Positions 28,309 through 40,860 of a stretch of DNA of 64,000 nucleotides are shown one piece after another. Within the stretch, counting starts at the first letter, position 1. Each line of letters starts with the position of its first letter. The notes under the pieces are model-generated. The model was given only the letters and a program-made list of their open reading frames with translations. It was not told where the DNA came from and ran no database searches. The position numbers were made by a program, and so were the translations under genes. This stretch comes from Porodaedalea pini (taxonomy: Eukaryota; Basidiomycota; Agaricomycetes; Hymenochaetales; Hymenochaetaceae), in the NCBI GenBank assembly GCA_002794775.1, contig NBAY01000036.1, positions 310,001 to 374,000 on the forward strand, written 5' to 3'.

Positions 28309-29980
28309 TTACTGTGTAAGAACATCTACGCCCGTTTCCGTTATGAGAACCGTGTGCTCAGCTTGAGCACTTCGACTGCCTTTCTGTAGGTTAGGTGAGG
28401 TGTTGTAGGGGTCCAGAATCCAGTGGGACCGTACCATTGTCGATGCTGTCCATCCATCTGGGAAGATCCAGGCCCTTGGATCTCGCCCAATGACCAAAGC
28501 AGGCTAGAGTTGATGATCATGGCAAAGAATTCAAAGGAATGCCGGCCAAGAGCAAGGCGGAACGTAGTGTGATATTACGGTCAGAAGATAACTTGAAGAT
28601 CTGAAATTAGAGAGAAGTCCAACTCACCTCAATTGTAAAGCAATGCCCTGGGAGCATTGTCCCAGGCTCGTCGTTCCCTGCTTGGAATCGATCGAGAAGT
28701 CGAATTCAAATAGAGAAGTCAAGGAGTGGTAAGTAGTAAGCAAGTCGAGTGTCATTTAGACAAGATCGCCAGAATGTCCAGGCACGTGGGACACCCGCAA
28801 CCGCCGAAGTTCAGGTTGAAGGCAGCGAGGTCCGCATTTTCAGACCGTCCAAGGAAGGTAGAGTAGCATAGCAAGCCGTTAGTAAGCACAGTACTGTTCG
28901 GACAAGGGGCACAGCGAAAACTGACGGTGATGCAAAATCCACGGTGGCCGATGAAAGATTTTCCCTATCCCGTGTCCAGTGAACTGTTCTGAGACTGCGA
29001 GGTTGCGGGACTTTGCGTAAGTATGGATAGAAGCACCGATCGCTTTGAACGGGGCTCCTGGTCCGCATTCTCGAATTCCTATGTCCAGTGCCTCGGTTGC
29101 AGCGTGGACAAGGTCTCGGCCGAGTTGATCCTGCCGACGGAAATGTGAGCAAAAGCTACGATCGGACGGTGGATTGAGAGGAAAGTACCACGTTGCCGAC
29201 AAGAAATGTCTGAGATGTATCTCCGTGAAAGCCCTCAAGATATACTGTGATATCTACGTTGACGATATCTCCATCCATGAGTTTGCGACTACGACCCCTC
29301 AGTTTTGATATTTATAAAGGCGAAGGTATGACGGGACTGACTCATCAGGAATCCCATGGACTACGATATTGTTGATGCTAGTGCAACATGATTTTGGGAA
29401 TCCCGCATACTTTAAAGGAGACGGATAGGCGTTGTTGGCAATGATGAAGTCGTGTAAAGCGGCGTCTATTTCATTGGTAGAAATACCAATCTAGAAGACA
29501 ATGTCAAAGCTTGAAACAATGGCTTAGGAGATCGAAGTTTCACACGCAGATGAGCTCTGATGCTCTTGAGAGAGTATGTTTCGCAAAGGCGCCTGCTCGA
29601 CGGAGTCTTCTCTCGTCTTCGCCGCCGAGTTCAATTATCCCATCCCCGTCGTACGGGTCATTATGGTATCGATCTGATTCGTCGACAATTTTACCAGGTA
29701 TAGCATAAGGAGGCCTTAAGATGTTTTTCGGCACATCTCTCACAGCTATATGTTGGACACCCCAAATCGGAGGGTCAGGAGGAAGGATAATCTCGTAGTC
29801 TCCAGAGTCGTCTATTTCCGTCTCGGCGCTATGTGATCCAGAGAAAGTCAAGAGAGAGCGCTTGCAGCAGATCGCAACGGATGGTTGAGCGAAGCCTTGT
29901 AGGTGACGGAGATACCTTAGTGAGCGCTGTTGTCCGAGTTTGTGCACGTTCCTTCTCAGAGTACCGCTGAGACGCGACAT
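28309..29980 (-). CDS. methionine aminopeptidase type 1, probably mitochondrial
   Basis: The enzyme removes the initiator Met from nascent proteins, using two divalent metals. Exons (minus) 29980-29546, 29490-29342, 29297-29189, 29130-28926, 28677-28628, 28503-28435 and 28383-28309 give 363 residues. Metal ligands are present: Asp in V-N-V-D-I-T-V-Y, Asp in H-G-D-T-S-Q-T-F, His in G-H-G-I-G, Glu in H-C-F-T-I-E and Glu in A-Q-A-E-H-T-V-L-I. The first about 45 residues are basic, R/S/L-rich and acid-poor, as in a mitochondrial presequence. There is no zinc-finger N-terminus, so this is not the cytosolic MAP1. Intron 4 (28678-28925) is about 248 nt, four times the local norm. Confidence 0.88.
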
Positions 29981-32407
29981 GGAGGTCTGTGAAGAAAAGA
30001 TCGACGCGCCACAGACGCGTTTTCGAAATTCAAAGTCCGATGCGCTTGCAGCTTGAACTTGAATGCATATGTAATTAGGGCTGACATTCTTCAAGGAGCA
30101 CCTACTATAGGAAGGCTTAAACTATTGGGCTGACGGGATTGAGCCTGGCTTTTTTAGTAAGAGCTTTTGCTCTTGCGCGAACGGAGCTCCGGAATCCTAA
30201 ATCCACCCAGAAATGGGCAAAAGACAAATATGATCATTGTATTATCTTCACGCAACGAGACGTACCTGCTTCTCTTAGGTCTGGAGTCGCTTGGTTTCAT
30301 ATCTAGTGAGTTGAGATCCAAACAAATTCTCAGGATCAACTGAGCGCGTTCCGCTTATTCATTGTGGATGTAGACCAGAATTCCTATCAGGCTCAGCGCT
30401 ACGCGGGGTTTGGTGTTGTCTCCGATGTCTATTATGAGAGTCAAACCGAAGAGAACTAAGTTCGCATGCATCTACTATGACGCAAGGCTTGAGCGCAACT
30501 TCTATAGCACCGACGCATGATGGAATTATCGTTCGAGAAGGACAAGGCCTCGGAGAGGTAGCTAATGCACAGGGACAGGCAGTCATGTGCTTCTTCCCTC
30601 AAATGTGAGATCCAAGCATCGAATCTCACACAGATCAGTGTCTGCCCGACCGGTCGCACATACCGGAAGATGGGAAGTAGAGCATCGCTTACGCGGTAGG
30701 AACGCGGAATCTCCGGCTGGAATCAGGATGCCAGTGCCAGATGACGGTCGATAGAAGCGCCGATTTGGCAAGCACATTGAATTTTGATTGCTGCAGCTTC
30801 TTGCGCAGTAATGGCATGTACAGTTATTCTAGGTTTGTGGCCAATGAAGGGATAGTTATATTGCGTGACAGTGGATGTGCTTCACACATGAAAAGATAAC
30901 CCTTGCATGTACATGGTATCGTGAGCAAGTTAGAGAGGTTCGGAATCCCTTTAATCGGAAAACCCATCCGAATAAGTTCCTGATCGCTAGGTAGCCCACA
31001 ATCCCTGAGTATATGGCCGCTTACTATTCGGCGAGAAAGTGATGCTCACAGAGTCGTGTAAATAGTATAGTCGAAGAATAGAGTTGCAACGGAGGCCGTT
31101 GGCAGAAGAAGTCGGCTGGTCCTGGCAGATGAGAAGTAACACTGGAGAACGTCAACGGGAGTAATCTACCTGGCTTCGTCGAATAAGACAGGTAAGCAAA
31201 GATAGGGATCTATCGGTCGAGCAATGCGCTATCCTCGACGCATTGCACGAAGACGGCTTTAGAGAGCCGGCGGCAAGTGGGACTCTAGCTCGGATTATAG
31301 AAATAGATTCCGGATCCAAAGGTTCTTCGACTTCGTGCTTGCGCTTTGCACCAGAAATAGAGCATGGAAGTGGTAAAGCGGGCCATCCGTAAGAAATACA
31401 TGTAATGGCAGCGATTCCGAGACTAACAGTCTATGGAAGGACTTTCGGATTGATAAGCGGGACGGCGCATGCAGGCAGAGGAAGGTTTTGTGTCTGCATA
31501 GGACTGAGTGCATCAAAGCGAGGCTCGTGGTCGCAAGGAAGAGCGATTATTCCGTCGAAATCTTTGATCAATCCGATTCTTGAGCTAGCGTCTCAATGAG
31601 TGATACATTTTATTTCTGTTAGAAAGGCTTGCGAGAATGGAAGTCCGGTCTCATCAGCAACGAACGATGATGAATCGTTTTAGTTGAAACACGATTATGA
31701 CCCGAGAACATCAGTTTTCATTTCACTAGGAAGCGAGTGCTAGAGTTCCATAAGCGAGAGCTACACGGGAAAGCATTGAGAGGTGGAACCCAAGCTGAAA
31801 CAATCTATACTTTCGAGTCAAAGAGTGATCCCGAAAGAGTAGGCGCCTTTATGCGGAGTCTGAACCATGCCGCGTTGCCGAGAGCGCCTGCATCGACCAT
31901 CATCTCTCCTTCTTCCTGCTTCTTGGGAACTTTATGAGACTGGTCCTGGAGCTTCTCAGACCACATGGTGTATATAATTCTCTCCTCAAGCATGAAAAAA
32001 TATGCGATTTTCGGACGTATCGCAACGCCAGATCTCTGGAGATCCCGCCAAGTTTCCCCGGCCTCCGCCTACCGGGATCTCGACATCGCTCAAGAAGACG
32101 GATCACCTTTCGTGTCTTTCTCTATCCGATTGTGTCTGGCGATTCTGCTCACGGTGTGCGATATCCGTCGTGACCTTCACTGCAGGCGCGGACGAGCACG
32201 CATCCAGCTCTATACTATTCTAAGCGGTATTTGTATTCCATCAGCCAGCTGATTCGAGAAATTGGCCTCCATCCTCCTCGTGCCTGGAGCTTCGTCGTTT
32301 ATTTAATAAGGAGCCTACGCTAGCGCAATGCCGGCGAAATGTTAGTGTGCCCCTCTTCATTACAGTCACCTTTCGCTTGAATCTCTGACGATTGTTTACT
32401 TGAAGTC
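29981..32407. other. 2.4-kb stretch without a supportable gene
   Basis: Short ORFs on both strands show no domain, and no exon chain can be built. Base composition is close to the surroundings and I see no terminal repeats. It may contain a long UTR, a non-coding RNA or a decayed gene. Confidence 0.4.
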
Positions 32408-33653
32408 ATGCCAAACCCCTTTGCCTCATCGTCGTCTTCGTCCTCTAAACGCCCTTCTTCTGGCCACGTTAGATCGTCGTCGGATTCTCATACCATTCCT
32501 GTCGAGATTTTCCATCAAATCCTTGAGAATGTGCCTAGGACTACGCTCACGTCTGTCGCACGAGCCAACACTTCGTTCAATGAAGTCTCAGAGAAATTAA
32601 TCTACCGCCATCTGGAGCTTACGACAGTCTCTCAGACGTTGCAGTGTTTCCAATCATTGCAAAAGAAGCCCCAAGCGGCGCAGTCTGTCCGCGAACTCGT
32701 TATAATGGTCAAGTGAGCTGGAAACAGAGCTGCACTATGAGGGAGATCATATGCTGATTCTGATCAACATCTCTTTAGAGACTCAAGGAATTGTATATCA
32801 AAACTCGGTCCCGTTCTCTCCACCGTGCTTCGGTCACTCAATCAGCTTACAGCACTCCACCTCGCAATAGAAGGGCCATACTTGCCCGCACTTAACGGCT
32901 GCACGTTTCCCCGTCTTACTACATTCTCCTCCACTGCGGACCTGTCTCCCAGCCCAGCACCTCTAGCCGACTTTCTTACCCGCCATCCTTCCATTACGTC
33001 TCTCTGTCTAGGAGGAGACGTCCCTTCAAATCACCCAGACTCGCGAAATGCGTCGCCCTTTTCGCTACCACCTATTGCATTACCCGCATTGACCTCATAC
33101 ATGGGATCGCGCCGTCTTGCTCCCGCGCTGGTTCCTGGGCGCCCCGTGCGACGAGTCACACTCGCATGGCATTCCCCGAATGTCGAACTTGAAGTTGGAT
33201 GCATCGTGCCCTCGCTAGGTCTGACATCAGCGCCGATATTGAGCTTCAGTGTCGCGACGCCCGGTTGGTCGTCTGTCCTCGTTCGTGCGCTCGCGATGTG
33301 CCTGCCTGCCTTGCAGTCTTTGCGGCTTCACAACGTCTCCGCAGATTATCATAACGAATCTGTTAGCAGTCCCGCTCCGTCTAAGCCTCATATTGCATTA
33401 ACTCACTAGTATAACTCATCAAAATAATTCACAGGAAATATTTACGACGCTCAAGAGCGTCCTTTCCTCCTTCTCCGACCTTACTCGCCTTGAACTCCCC
33501 TGCCACCGAAATGTCCACTCAATCCTCGACGCTGACGCGGAGGCACGTGCTGCAAAACAATGGGCCAGCCTCGCTCCCCGTCTCCAGGCTGTCCTTTTTC
33601 CCAGCTCCCGTGCCTGGCGCCGGACGGATAAAGGCGCATGGGAGCCTCTGTAG
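32408..33653 (+). CDS. F-box domain protein
   Basis: F-box proteins recruit substrates to SCF ubiquitin ligases through SKP1. Exons 32408-32712, 32779-33361 and 33435-33653 give 368 residues. After a Ser-rich start, the F-box is at about residues 25-70 (I-P-V-E-I-F-H-Q-I-L-E-N-V-P then L-T-S-V-A-R-A-N). Leucine-rich, repeat-like segments follow, such as L-T-R-L-E-L-P and L-Q-S-L-R-L-H-N. The second intron uses a GTTAGC donor, chosen because the alternative GTATAA creates a stop. The substrate is unknown. Confidence 0.75.
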
Positions 33654-35918
33654 AGGCGCTGTATTGGAGTGCGGTCTCTCCAGATATATAGGCCCGTACA
33701 TGTGGATCAGAAGAGCTTATTTTCCGCACCCGCATCGTTATGCGCACTTTCCTCCGAGCGCTTTCGCAAGAACTGCGCATTTAATATCTAATGACCGCGC
33801 TCATGGGGTTTCGTAAAGCCAAGTTGCGCGACAGTAACATATTCCTATAATTAACTCACTTTAGGTCCGCTCCACTTGCGCTTTTCTCTTTTTCTTTTTT
33901 TGCCGGGTCCGATGTTTTGAATGTCGAGCCTTACTTAACTATGTTGTTTTAGGATAAAAACTAGTATATATGTTACATGCACCTAAATTTGCAGACCTTC
34001 GACATCTTTTCCTTCCGATCGGGTCTAAATGCAGAATGATCCTTGAATTGCAATGGGAGCATTTTCCTAGTCGAGCCGGCCATGTACCAGAGGCTCCGAG
34101 TGCATTTTTTGGCTGGAATAGAAAGTAGGTCTTAAATCCGTAATTTCAGGCTCTGATTATGACCCACATCAGTCTCCTCAAGCTCAAGTATTGCTCCTCG
34201 GGATTTTTACGATCTCGATGTGGTACAAAAGTTCATGCGAAACATAAAGTCGTCCGCAGGCTGTGGCGGCCATCGCCTTAGTTTATATGTCTGACGAGAC
34301 TAGACGACTGAGAAGAGAGAACAGTGTATATGAGAGAAACTCACATATACAGTGCCTCAGACTGCTCGGGTCCGCCGTCCTTGATCCGCGAAGCAATACA
34401 TCTAGGTATTTTAAGGTTGCTTCCGATGTGGACAAGTTTCAATTCAATCGTGCCTGTGGAGATGGTCACTTACCCCTGAAATTCCGCGGTGAAAAACCGA
34501 TGAATTACTAGCTAAGATAGAATGATGTCAACTCTGAAACAACAGGCAGGCGCTGGAAAATATAGAATGTACCGTCCGGGCCAGCGAAAATTGTGCAGAG
34601 GCATCGGATATGGGTACATTAGCGTCCAGGATGGAGTCACCCGCTCGTCCCGACAGGCAGAACGGGGATTCCACCGAAAAACTGTTGACGAGAGAAACCG
34701 GAGACAGTCGATGGTCGTCGTGGAAGAAACGCACAGCGTGCAAGGGCTTCCGACATTCACCGTCCTTGAGTGTAAGTTACTGGATATCAAGTAACGTCGT
34801 CATATACCACACAGTCGACCAGGGCTTTCTCGCGTGCGTGCGATCGCTTCTATCTGGGTCCAAGCGGCACTGTTGCAGTTCCTAATCCAGTTCATTTGCA
34901 CGTGCGCCCATAGACTCCGCAGCTGACAGCACTCCTCCATTTCGCCAAGCTTATGTCGGCAAGTAAAAGTCCAAGCAGAGTTACTGTGTGATGAGCATTT
35001 GAACTTACTTTCCAAAGGTTACCGCGCGTATCCACTGGCCGGCGATGTTCGGAGTAGCCCGCCATGGATGTAGAGCCCTCCGTGCGTTAGCCTACGGCAC
35101 TCCTTGGGTACAAGCACCAGATATATCGTCACTGAAAAGAGGGGTTGAGAAGAGAGGGGATCCAGACTTACTGCCGTCTGCCCCGAACTCGGAGTCGTGT
35201 AACTCCGGTTTAGTGAATTCGTACGATTCAGATTCTTATCTCGGATACGATGCCAGCATCTCTGTGGCGACTCCCGCCTTGAAGTGCGGGAAGTTACCAG
35301 TAGAATGTGCAAGCTGAAGAAGAGATGAAAGCGGAATGCATTCAGGCAAGCGCATCGTCGGCACACCGTCGGCACGCAGTCCACCCTTTCGTGAATATAA
35401 TGTTGATATCACTTGCTTTTAGCTTCCCTTTTTCGGCTGTTAAGCTCTTGAAACCCAAAGCACAGACAGTAGCGAGGGATTGGGAACTTATACTGCACGC
35501 TTGAAAGATGTGATTTACGCGGGCGCGTTGCGCATGTTTCATCATGTTTTGCACATCTATGAGATACGTCTGTTAGAGAAATTCAGCTGGATGCATTGTA
35601 AGGCTGCAGAGAGAAAAGGATGCTTGCACATGATTATAAAATTATCTCCGAAATTGAAGAGGATGGAGGAAAGAGGCCACGGGAATGGCAAGGGGACACG
35701 TTGCAAAGGCGTGAATGACGACTGGGCGCTTTTGCGGACTTCCAGACTTCAATACAGTGATCGAACAAGCGGCAGAGGCGCATACCTGGGTACATAAGGC
35801 GGACTTGCATAATGGTCGATCATATTTCCCGATTAGAAGACCTCCAGAGCTTATTCCGTATTTGGAAGGAGTGATCTCCCCGACTGTATTTGACCGTGGC
35901 CGTCACTGTTCTTTCAAC
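33654..35918. other. 2.3-kb stretch without a supportable gene
   Basis: No conserved protein or coherent splice series is visible on either strand. ORFs near 34512-34794 and 35019-35384 overlap on both strands and have no family signal. Confidence 0.4.
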
Positions 35919-37324
35919 ATGAGCATACGCCGCCGCAGCACAGTCCACGACTTCGCAAGCTTGCGGCTTCATCCCGATGGTTCGCGCGTGCAAGCGTTCA
36001 CAGGCGCGTCTGGCAGTAGCAAAAGGCAGGGTTCTGGTAGCACGAACACGAAGGCGCGGACGACACGCCTAGCACGGTATACAGCTCGTGACGTGCGAAC
36101 AAACTGGGTCGCACTCGATGCCGGCGGCACGGCGTCGATAAAGCAGCGTCGGCGTGCCAGAATCCTCACATCTGAGGAGCCGGAAGGGAAGGGGAAAGAA
36201 AAAGCGGAAGAACTAGCAGGAGAAGAAGAGGATGGTATAGACGCCCTCGTGAGTCCGAGTGAGAGCTCCCAGCAGCGACGGCAGCTACAGAGTTCTTCGG
36301 CATCTGGAGAGGATGGAAGTGCGAGCGACAGTGTGGATGATGTGAAGGATGTCAGGGCGAGGAAGAGGAGGAAGTTTTACCACGACTTCTCGTTTCTCGA
36401 TGTGCTGCGCACGAGCTCACCCGGGCTTCTCAGTTCTACACAAGCCTCGAGTTCGGGTGCCGTGTCTTCGTCTCAACATGTCACTGAAAGCGAGTCTCCT
36501 TACTTTCAGTCATTGCTCCCTGTTCCTTCCTCTGTGAGAGCCTCATGTCCTACACATGACTTTATGTGTAATTCCTGACTTCTCCGAATACAGGACTTGC
36601 TAAAATGCATACATCACTTTGCGAGTGAATATTACACTGCTCGCGGCTGCCTGTTTAACGCTCCACAAGAGGCACGGAAGGTGAGGAAGTCGCGCAAACT
36701 TGCGAGGCTCAAGTGTTCCGTGGCGAAGAAAAATGGACAGCGCGTCCTCGGAGAAGAGGAACTGGAGCTTGACTCCGACGGCAACGGTCATTGGAGTGAC
36801 GGCAGCGACAAAGCCGTTGAGTACATACAGGGACGGATGGAAGGACACACCGACGAGAACAACGCGGAACATCGGCGTACTAGGTCAAGAATGGGAAAGC
36901 GGAGGAGACCAAAGGAAATCCCACGGCGGGATATGTACAAAGCATTCGACGGGTCCGCATTAATGGCCATAGGTAGGACAAATTACTCGCACTCCCTCGG
37001 ACTTACATCAAGCTCACGACACTTCCAGGAATGCTCTTGCAGGAACACGTTATGGAGATGATGAGCGCCGAGCCACCGGAGGACTGGCTGCGACAGATTG
37101 AATCGCTAGAGGCGCTCCGAGCACATGGAGTCCGAGGAGGGAAGCTTAGCCAAAGGAAGAGGGAAGTCGATGATGGCGAAGCCGGTGGACGTGCAGAAAA
37201 TGAAGCTCAGGAGCAACGGGATGGCTCTCAGTCAGCCGAGGAAGTCGGAGAAAAGGATGCCACGAATGGCATTGGTAAGAGTACCACAGACCGTAGTTCT
37301 TCAGAAAGCAGCTCAGTTGAATAA
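35919..37324 (+). CDS. nuclear protein, possible RRN9-type Pol I initiation factor
   Basis: Exons 35919-36533, 36594-36972 and 37029-37324 give 429 residues. The first half is Ser/Arg/Lys/Glu-rich with nuclear-type basic clusters (R-A-R-K-R-R-K-F). A conserved-looking core spans the second exon: D-L-L-K-C-I-H-H-F-A-S-E-Y-Y, then D-M-Y-K-A-F-D-G-S-A-L-M-A-I-G-M-L-L-Q-E-H-V. This pattern resembles, from memory, the RRN9 core of the yeast RNA polymerase I upstream activating factor. The C-terminal tail is charged and disordered. If not RRN9, it is a conserved fungal nuclear protein of unknown role. Confidence 0.55.
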
Positions 37325-37461
37325 GTAAGACCCTTGAAGCGCGCTTTCTGACGATGAGTAACGAGATAAATTATTATGTGAGAAGATAAAGTAAAAGCAC
37401 ACAAAGCCAGAGCAACACCTCGACAGCAGAGCAGCCCTCGGGAAGAACCATCCACCTACAG

Positions 37462-38140
37462 CTACAAGTTTTTTGTTGCGGTATCACTCGGAAGCGTCCC
37501 GTCCTCCCATCGTTTCAGGATGTTGTGCTTGAACGCACCCATGTCCTCATCTGCGAATATCCGCAAGCGCTCCAGCCGGCGATCGCGCAATTTGTTCTTG
37601 GGAAGCATGCCAGACACTGCTTCCCGAATAATCTTCAGGAAGTGCAGTAAGTCCATGTGGAGTTGGAGAATTTAGTGACTAGAATCTAGGAAAGAGTAAT
37701 GGGGTACTTACGTCGTCGGGTTTTCGTACAATAAGGTCCTTGAACTTTCGCTCCTTCAGACCACCGGGGAACATCGTATGGCTGTAGTACACTTTTTGCT
37801 CCGCCTTGTTTCCTGATACCCGAATGTTCCGCGCGTTCGTTACCACAACGTAATCACCACAGTCCACTAGTCGTCCGATACGATACGAAGACACATGTCA
37901 ATTAGCAAGAAAGCATCAGACATGTGGATGGTATATTCTCACCTCCTGGATCGTACATGGGCTTGTATTTGCCCATGAGGACAGTCGCTATTCGCTCAGC
38001 GAGTTTGCCCAATGTGCGCCCCGAAGCGTCGACATGGTGCCATGCTTTGGCGTATGCTAGAACGGTCTGTAGGGGAAAAAAGCTCAATACTCTCAAATCC
38101 AATACTTTTGAAGGCTTACGTTGCCCACAGCTTGCGACAT
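37462..38140 (-). CDS. mitochondrial large-subunit ribosomal protein uL13m
   Basis: uL13 is an early-assembling component of the 54S mitoribosomal subunit (yeast MRPL23). Exons (minus) 38140-38120, 38066-37943, 37866-37712 and 37632-37462 give 156 residues, the bacterial-like length. Family blocks are [36 protein letters not shown] and G-M-L-P-K-N-K-L. The first exon encodes only seven residues. The bacterial-type sequence separates it from cytosolic uL13. Confidence 0.88.
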
Positions 38141-38326
38141 GGCAGACTGTGCTAATCGCCGTCCGCGGCCAACTTTCGCTGTCGGAACCGCACGAAGCGT
38201 GATGCACGTGATAGTCACAAGATTGTATTTTTAGTAACATACGATAAAGTCACGCATCATCTTCGGCTCTAGTTGCATTATGCTGCGGCAGCTCGGCCTC
38301 AACCCTCAATGACCTGAGCATTAGAA

Positions 38327-39997
38327 ATGCTGGAAGACTGGTCTGGCACGTTACAGAATGATCCGATGCGCGCATACCGCGCCAGGCGAGACAGTGCCCG
38401 CAAATCCGTGCAGTCTAAGTACACTTTCCTCGGCTTCATATCTTCTGGTACCTACGGGCGTGTCTACAAAGTGCAAGCCAAGGATGGGGAGGATGCCAAT
38501 CGCATATATGCTGCAAAGAAGTTCAAGCCGGATAAAGAGGGCGAAGCAGTCACTTACACTGGGATTAGCCAGAGCGCTATACGAGAGATCGCGGTCCGTA
38601 CTTAGTTCACTAGACACAACTCTTTTACTTGGCGTTAATTTATCAATACTTATGATATTCCAGTTAAATCGTGAGATTGATCATGAAAATATCGCTGCAC
38701 TTAAAGAAGTTATCTTGGAAGACAAGTCGATCTACATGATCTTTGACTACGCCGAGCACGATTTCCTCGTCAGTATCTCAAATTGTCGGGAGAGAAAGCC
38801 ATTTTCTGACATGGACCATGTTGCAGCAAGTCATCCATCATCATTCACAAAATCTTCGTACTCAGATCTCAGAACCCGTACTCAAATCACTCACGTACCA
38901 ACTTCTCAATGGTGTTCTTTACCTTCACTCCTGTCATATCTTGCATCGTGATCTAAAACCCGCAAACATCCTCATTACCTCTAACGGTGTCGTCAAAGTT
39001 GGCGATCTCGGCCTCGCTCGACTGGTTTACGAGCCGCTACAACCGCTGATTTCGGGCGATAAAGTTGTCGTGACTATTTGGTATCGTGCACCCGAACTAC
39101 TCCTCGGTGCAAAACACTACACGAAGGCAATCGACATCTGGGCTGTCGGCTGCGTCTTGGCGGAGTTGGCGAGTCTAAGGCCTGTTTTCAAAGGCGAGGA
39201 GGCAAAAATGGACTCCAAAAAGAACGTTCCATTCCAGCGAGACCAGTTACTCAGGATTTTTGAAGTTCGGGGGACGCCAGATGGTCCGCCCTTTGTATTG
39301 TTCTTCTTGTCACTAAGCTCATGCTCTTTTAGTTGCCGAGTGGCCTGCACTGAAGTACATGCCGGAGTTTCAGAACATGAAGAGGCTCGACAAGTGAGTG
39401 GCAGCAGTGACAAATGAGCTTCAACAGATTCCTTATACTACTTGCTTAGATTCAAGGACAGATTGTATGAGTGGTGCCAATCACGCATCCGCTCAAAAGA
39501 CGGATACGATCTCTTACGTCGCCTATTTGCGTACGATCCAGAGAAGCGCCTCACGGCGCGTGAAGCAATGGAACATAAATGGTTCCAAGAGGAGCCCGTG
39601 CCCACGAGGAAGTGTGTCGCCTTCTTTCAAAACAGCTTATTTCGACTAATTGTAATTCAGTGCGTTCCTCACGTTAAGCGGGACGCAGCTACCTCCTCAG
39701 CGTCGCATCACTCATGATGAAGCATCCGCTGCAATGCTTCCTACGAACGCCGCCGCCGCTGCTGCCCGCGCACCTCCGCCTGCACCTGCGAGTTCTGCGC
39801 GCCCTGCTAGCGGCGTGGCGAGCTTCGCAAGCGGCTTTGGACCTGCAGCGCCTGCTGCAATGGGATCGGGCTCGTACACCACGGGAACGGTGTATGGTGG
39901 AGTAGGCATGGCGCGCCTACCAGTGGGCGTAAGCTCTGGAAATGCAGCAAGCGATAGCGTGGCGGGAAACACGCGGAAGAAGGCGAGATTGGGGTAA
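38327..39997 (+). CDS. SSN3: CDK8-type Mediator kinase (SSN3/SRB10)
   Basis: CDK8 with cyclin C forms the Mediator kinase module and phosphorylates RNA polymerase II regulators. Exons 38327-38593, 38664-38768, 38827-39283, 39333-39393, 39450-39611 and 39661-39997 give 462 residues. Kinase motifs: [11 protein letters not shown] loop, the catalytic Lys in [18 protein letters not shown] in place of DFG (V-G-D-L-G-L-A-R) and A-P-E-L-L-L-G. The S-Q-S-A-I-R-E-I helix stands where CDK8 has SMSACRE. The A/G/P-rich tail ends in a basic patch. D-L-G appears in some CDKs and should still bind metal. Confidence 0.9.
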
Positions 39998-40860
39998 CGC
40001 ACATTCCGATGTGCAGCGAAATATCTCAACCTTAGGGCATATACTTGACAGTAATACTGGCCTTTGGAAAGTTACTCCAGAATTTACCGACTTCAACATC
40101 GAATTCCGTTTGATGTTCAGCTCATCGAGAGTAACATTTGTCTTCTCTAAACGCCCAAGAAGGTTAATCACATTGGTGACGCAACGGGAAGCCTTTTATG
40201 ATCAGCAAACTAATCTCTGCTAGCTGTTTCTGCAATCGATTGCATGGCAGAAAAAGCTTGCAGTTGTCTGCTATTGCCGCAAAAGTCTGGTGGGAAGGAG
40301 ATCTGCAGAGGCAAGCTTCAAGGGGCAGATTTTGTGGCTTCTCTGTGGTAACTGGAGATAAGATCATAAGACCCAACCAAAACGACTCACGCGATAGCTG
40401 CGAGACTCCAAGGAAAATATAGACAGTCAGGCCTTTATTTTGTCTGACCAATACCCTTGAGGAATGAGATGTCGATATCTTCAACTCAGTTATAATAATT
40501 TTAAATTTATTTTAGAGTAATGCTCCTTTTGTATAACGCGTTATAAAATCCAATGCCTGGTTATGCATGAAGATATGAGATCATACCACTGTTCCACCTT
40601 AATTGTTATTTTGTGTTTAGAGCAACTACAGCTCGAGTAACTTTCGTTTCGAACACGTGATATAATGGGGCCGCGTTATTTTGTACTGTTTGGCTTCGGC
40701 GCTTTTGTTCTTACATCTTTTTCACCCACTAATATTCTCCAATCTCTTTCTGAAATAATTCTAACACTCGTGTTCGCCTCGCAGTTTTTTTTTAAAACAA
40801 GTTTTGCAAGGCCGAAATTCAAACTGCAACGGCATCGTTACAAGTTTTTGGCTGAACGCA
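39998..40860. other. intergenic, no gene seen
   Basis: These 860 bp lie between CDK8 and the next F-box-like gene. The stretch is AT-richer than its surroundings. No domain or RNA gene was recognised. Confidence 0.4.

Noticed and set aside
30359..30586. Minus-strand ORF with C-P-C-A-L, as in copper-transporting ATPases
   Set aside because: No glycine-rich continuation, D-K-T-G-T or membrane helices nearby. It is probably chance.
33490..33816. Plus-strand 108-residue ORF overlapping the F-box 3' exon
   Set aside because: The F-box exon in another frame has phase-consistent splicing and a sensible leucine-rich end; the ORF has no domain.
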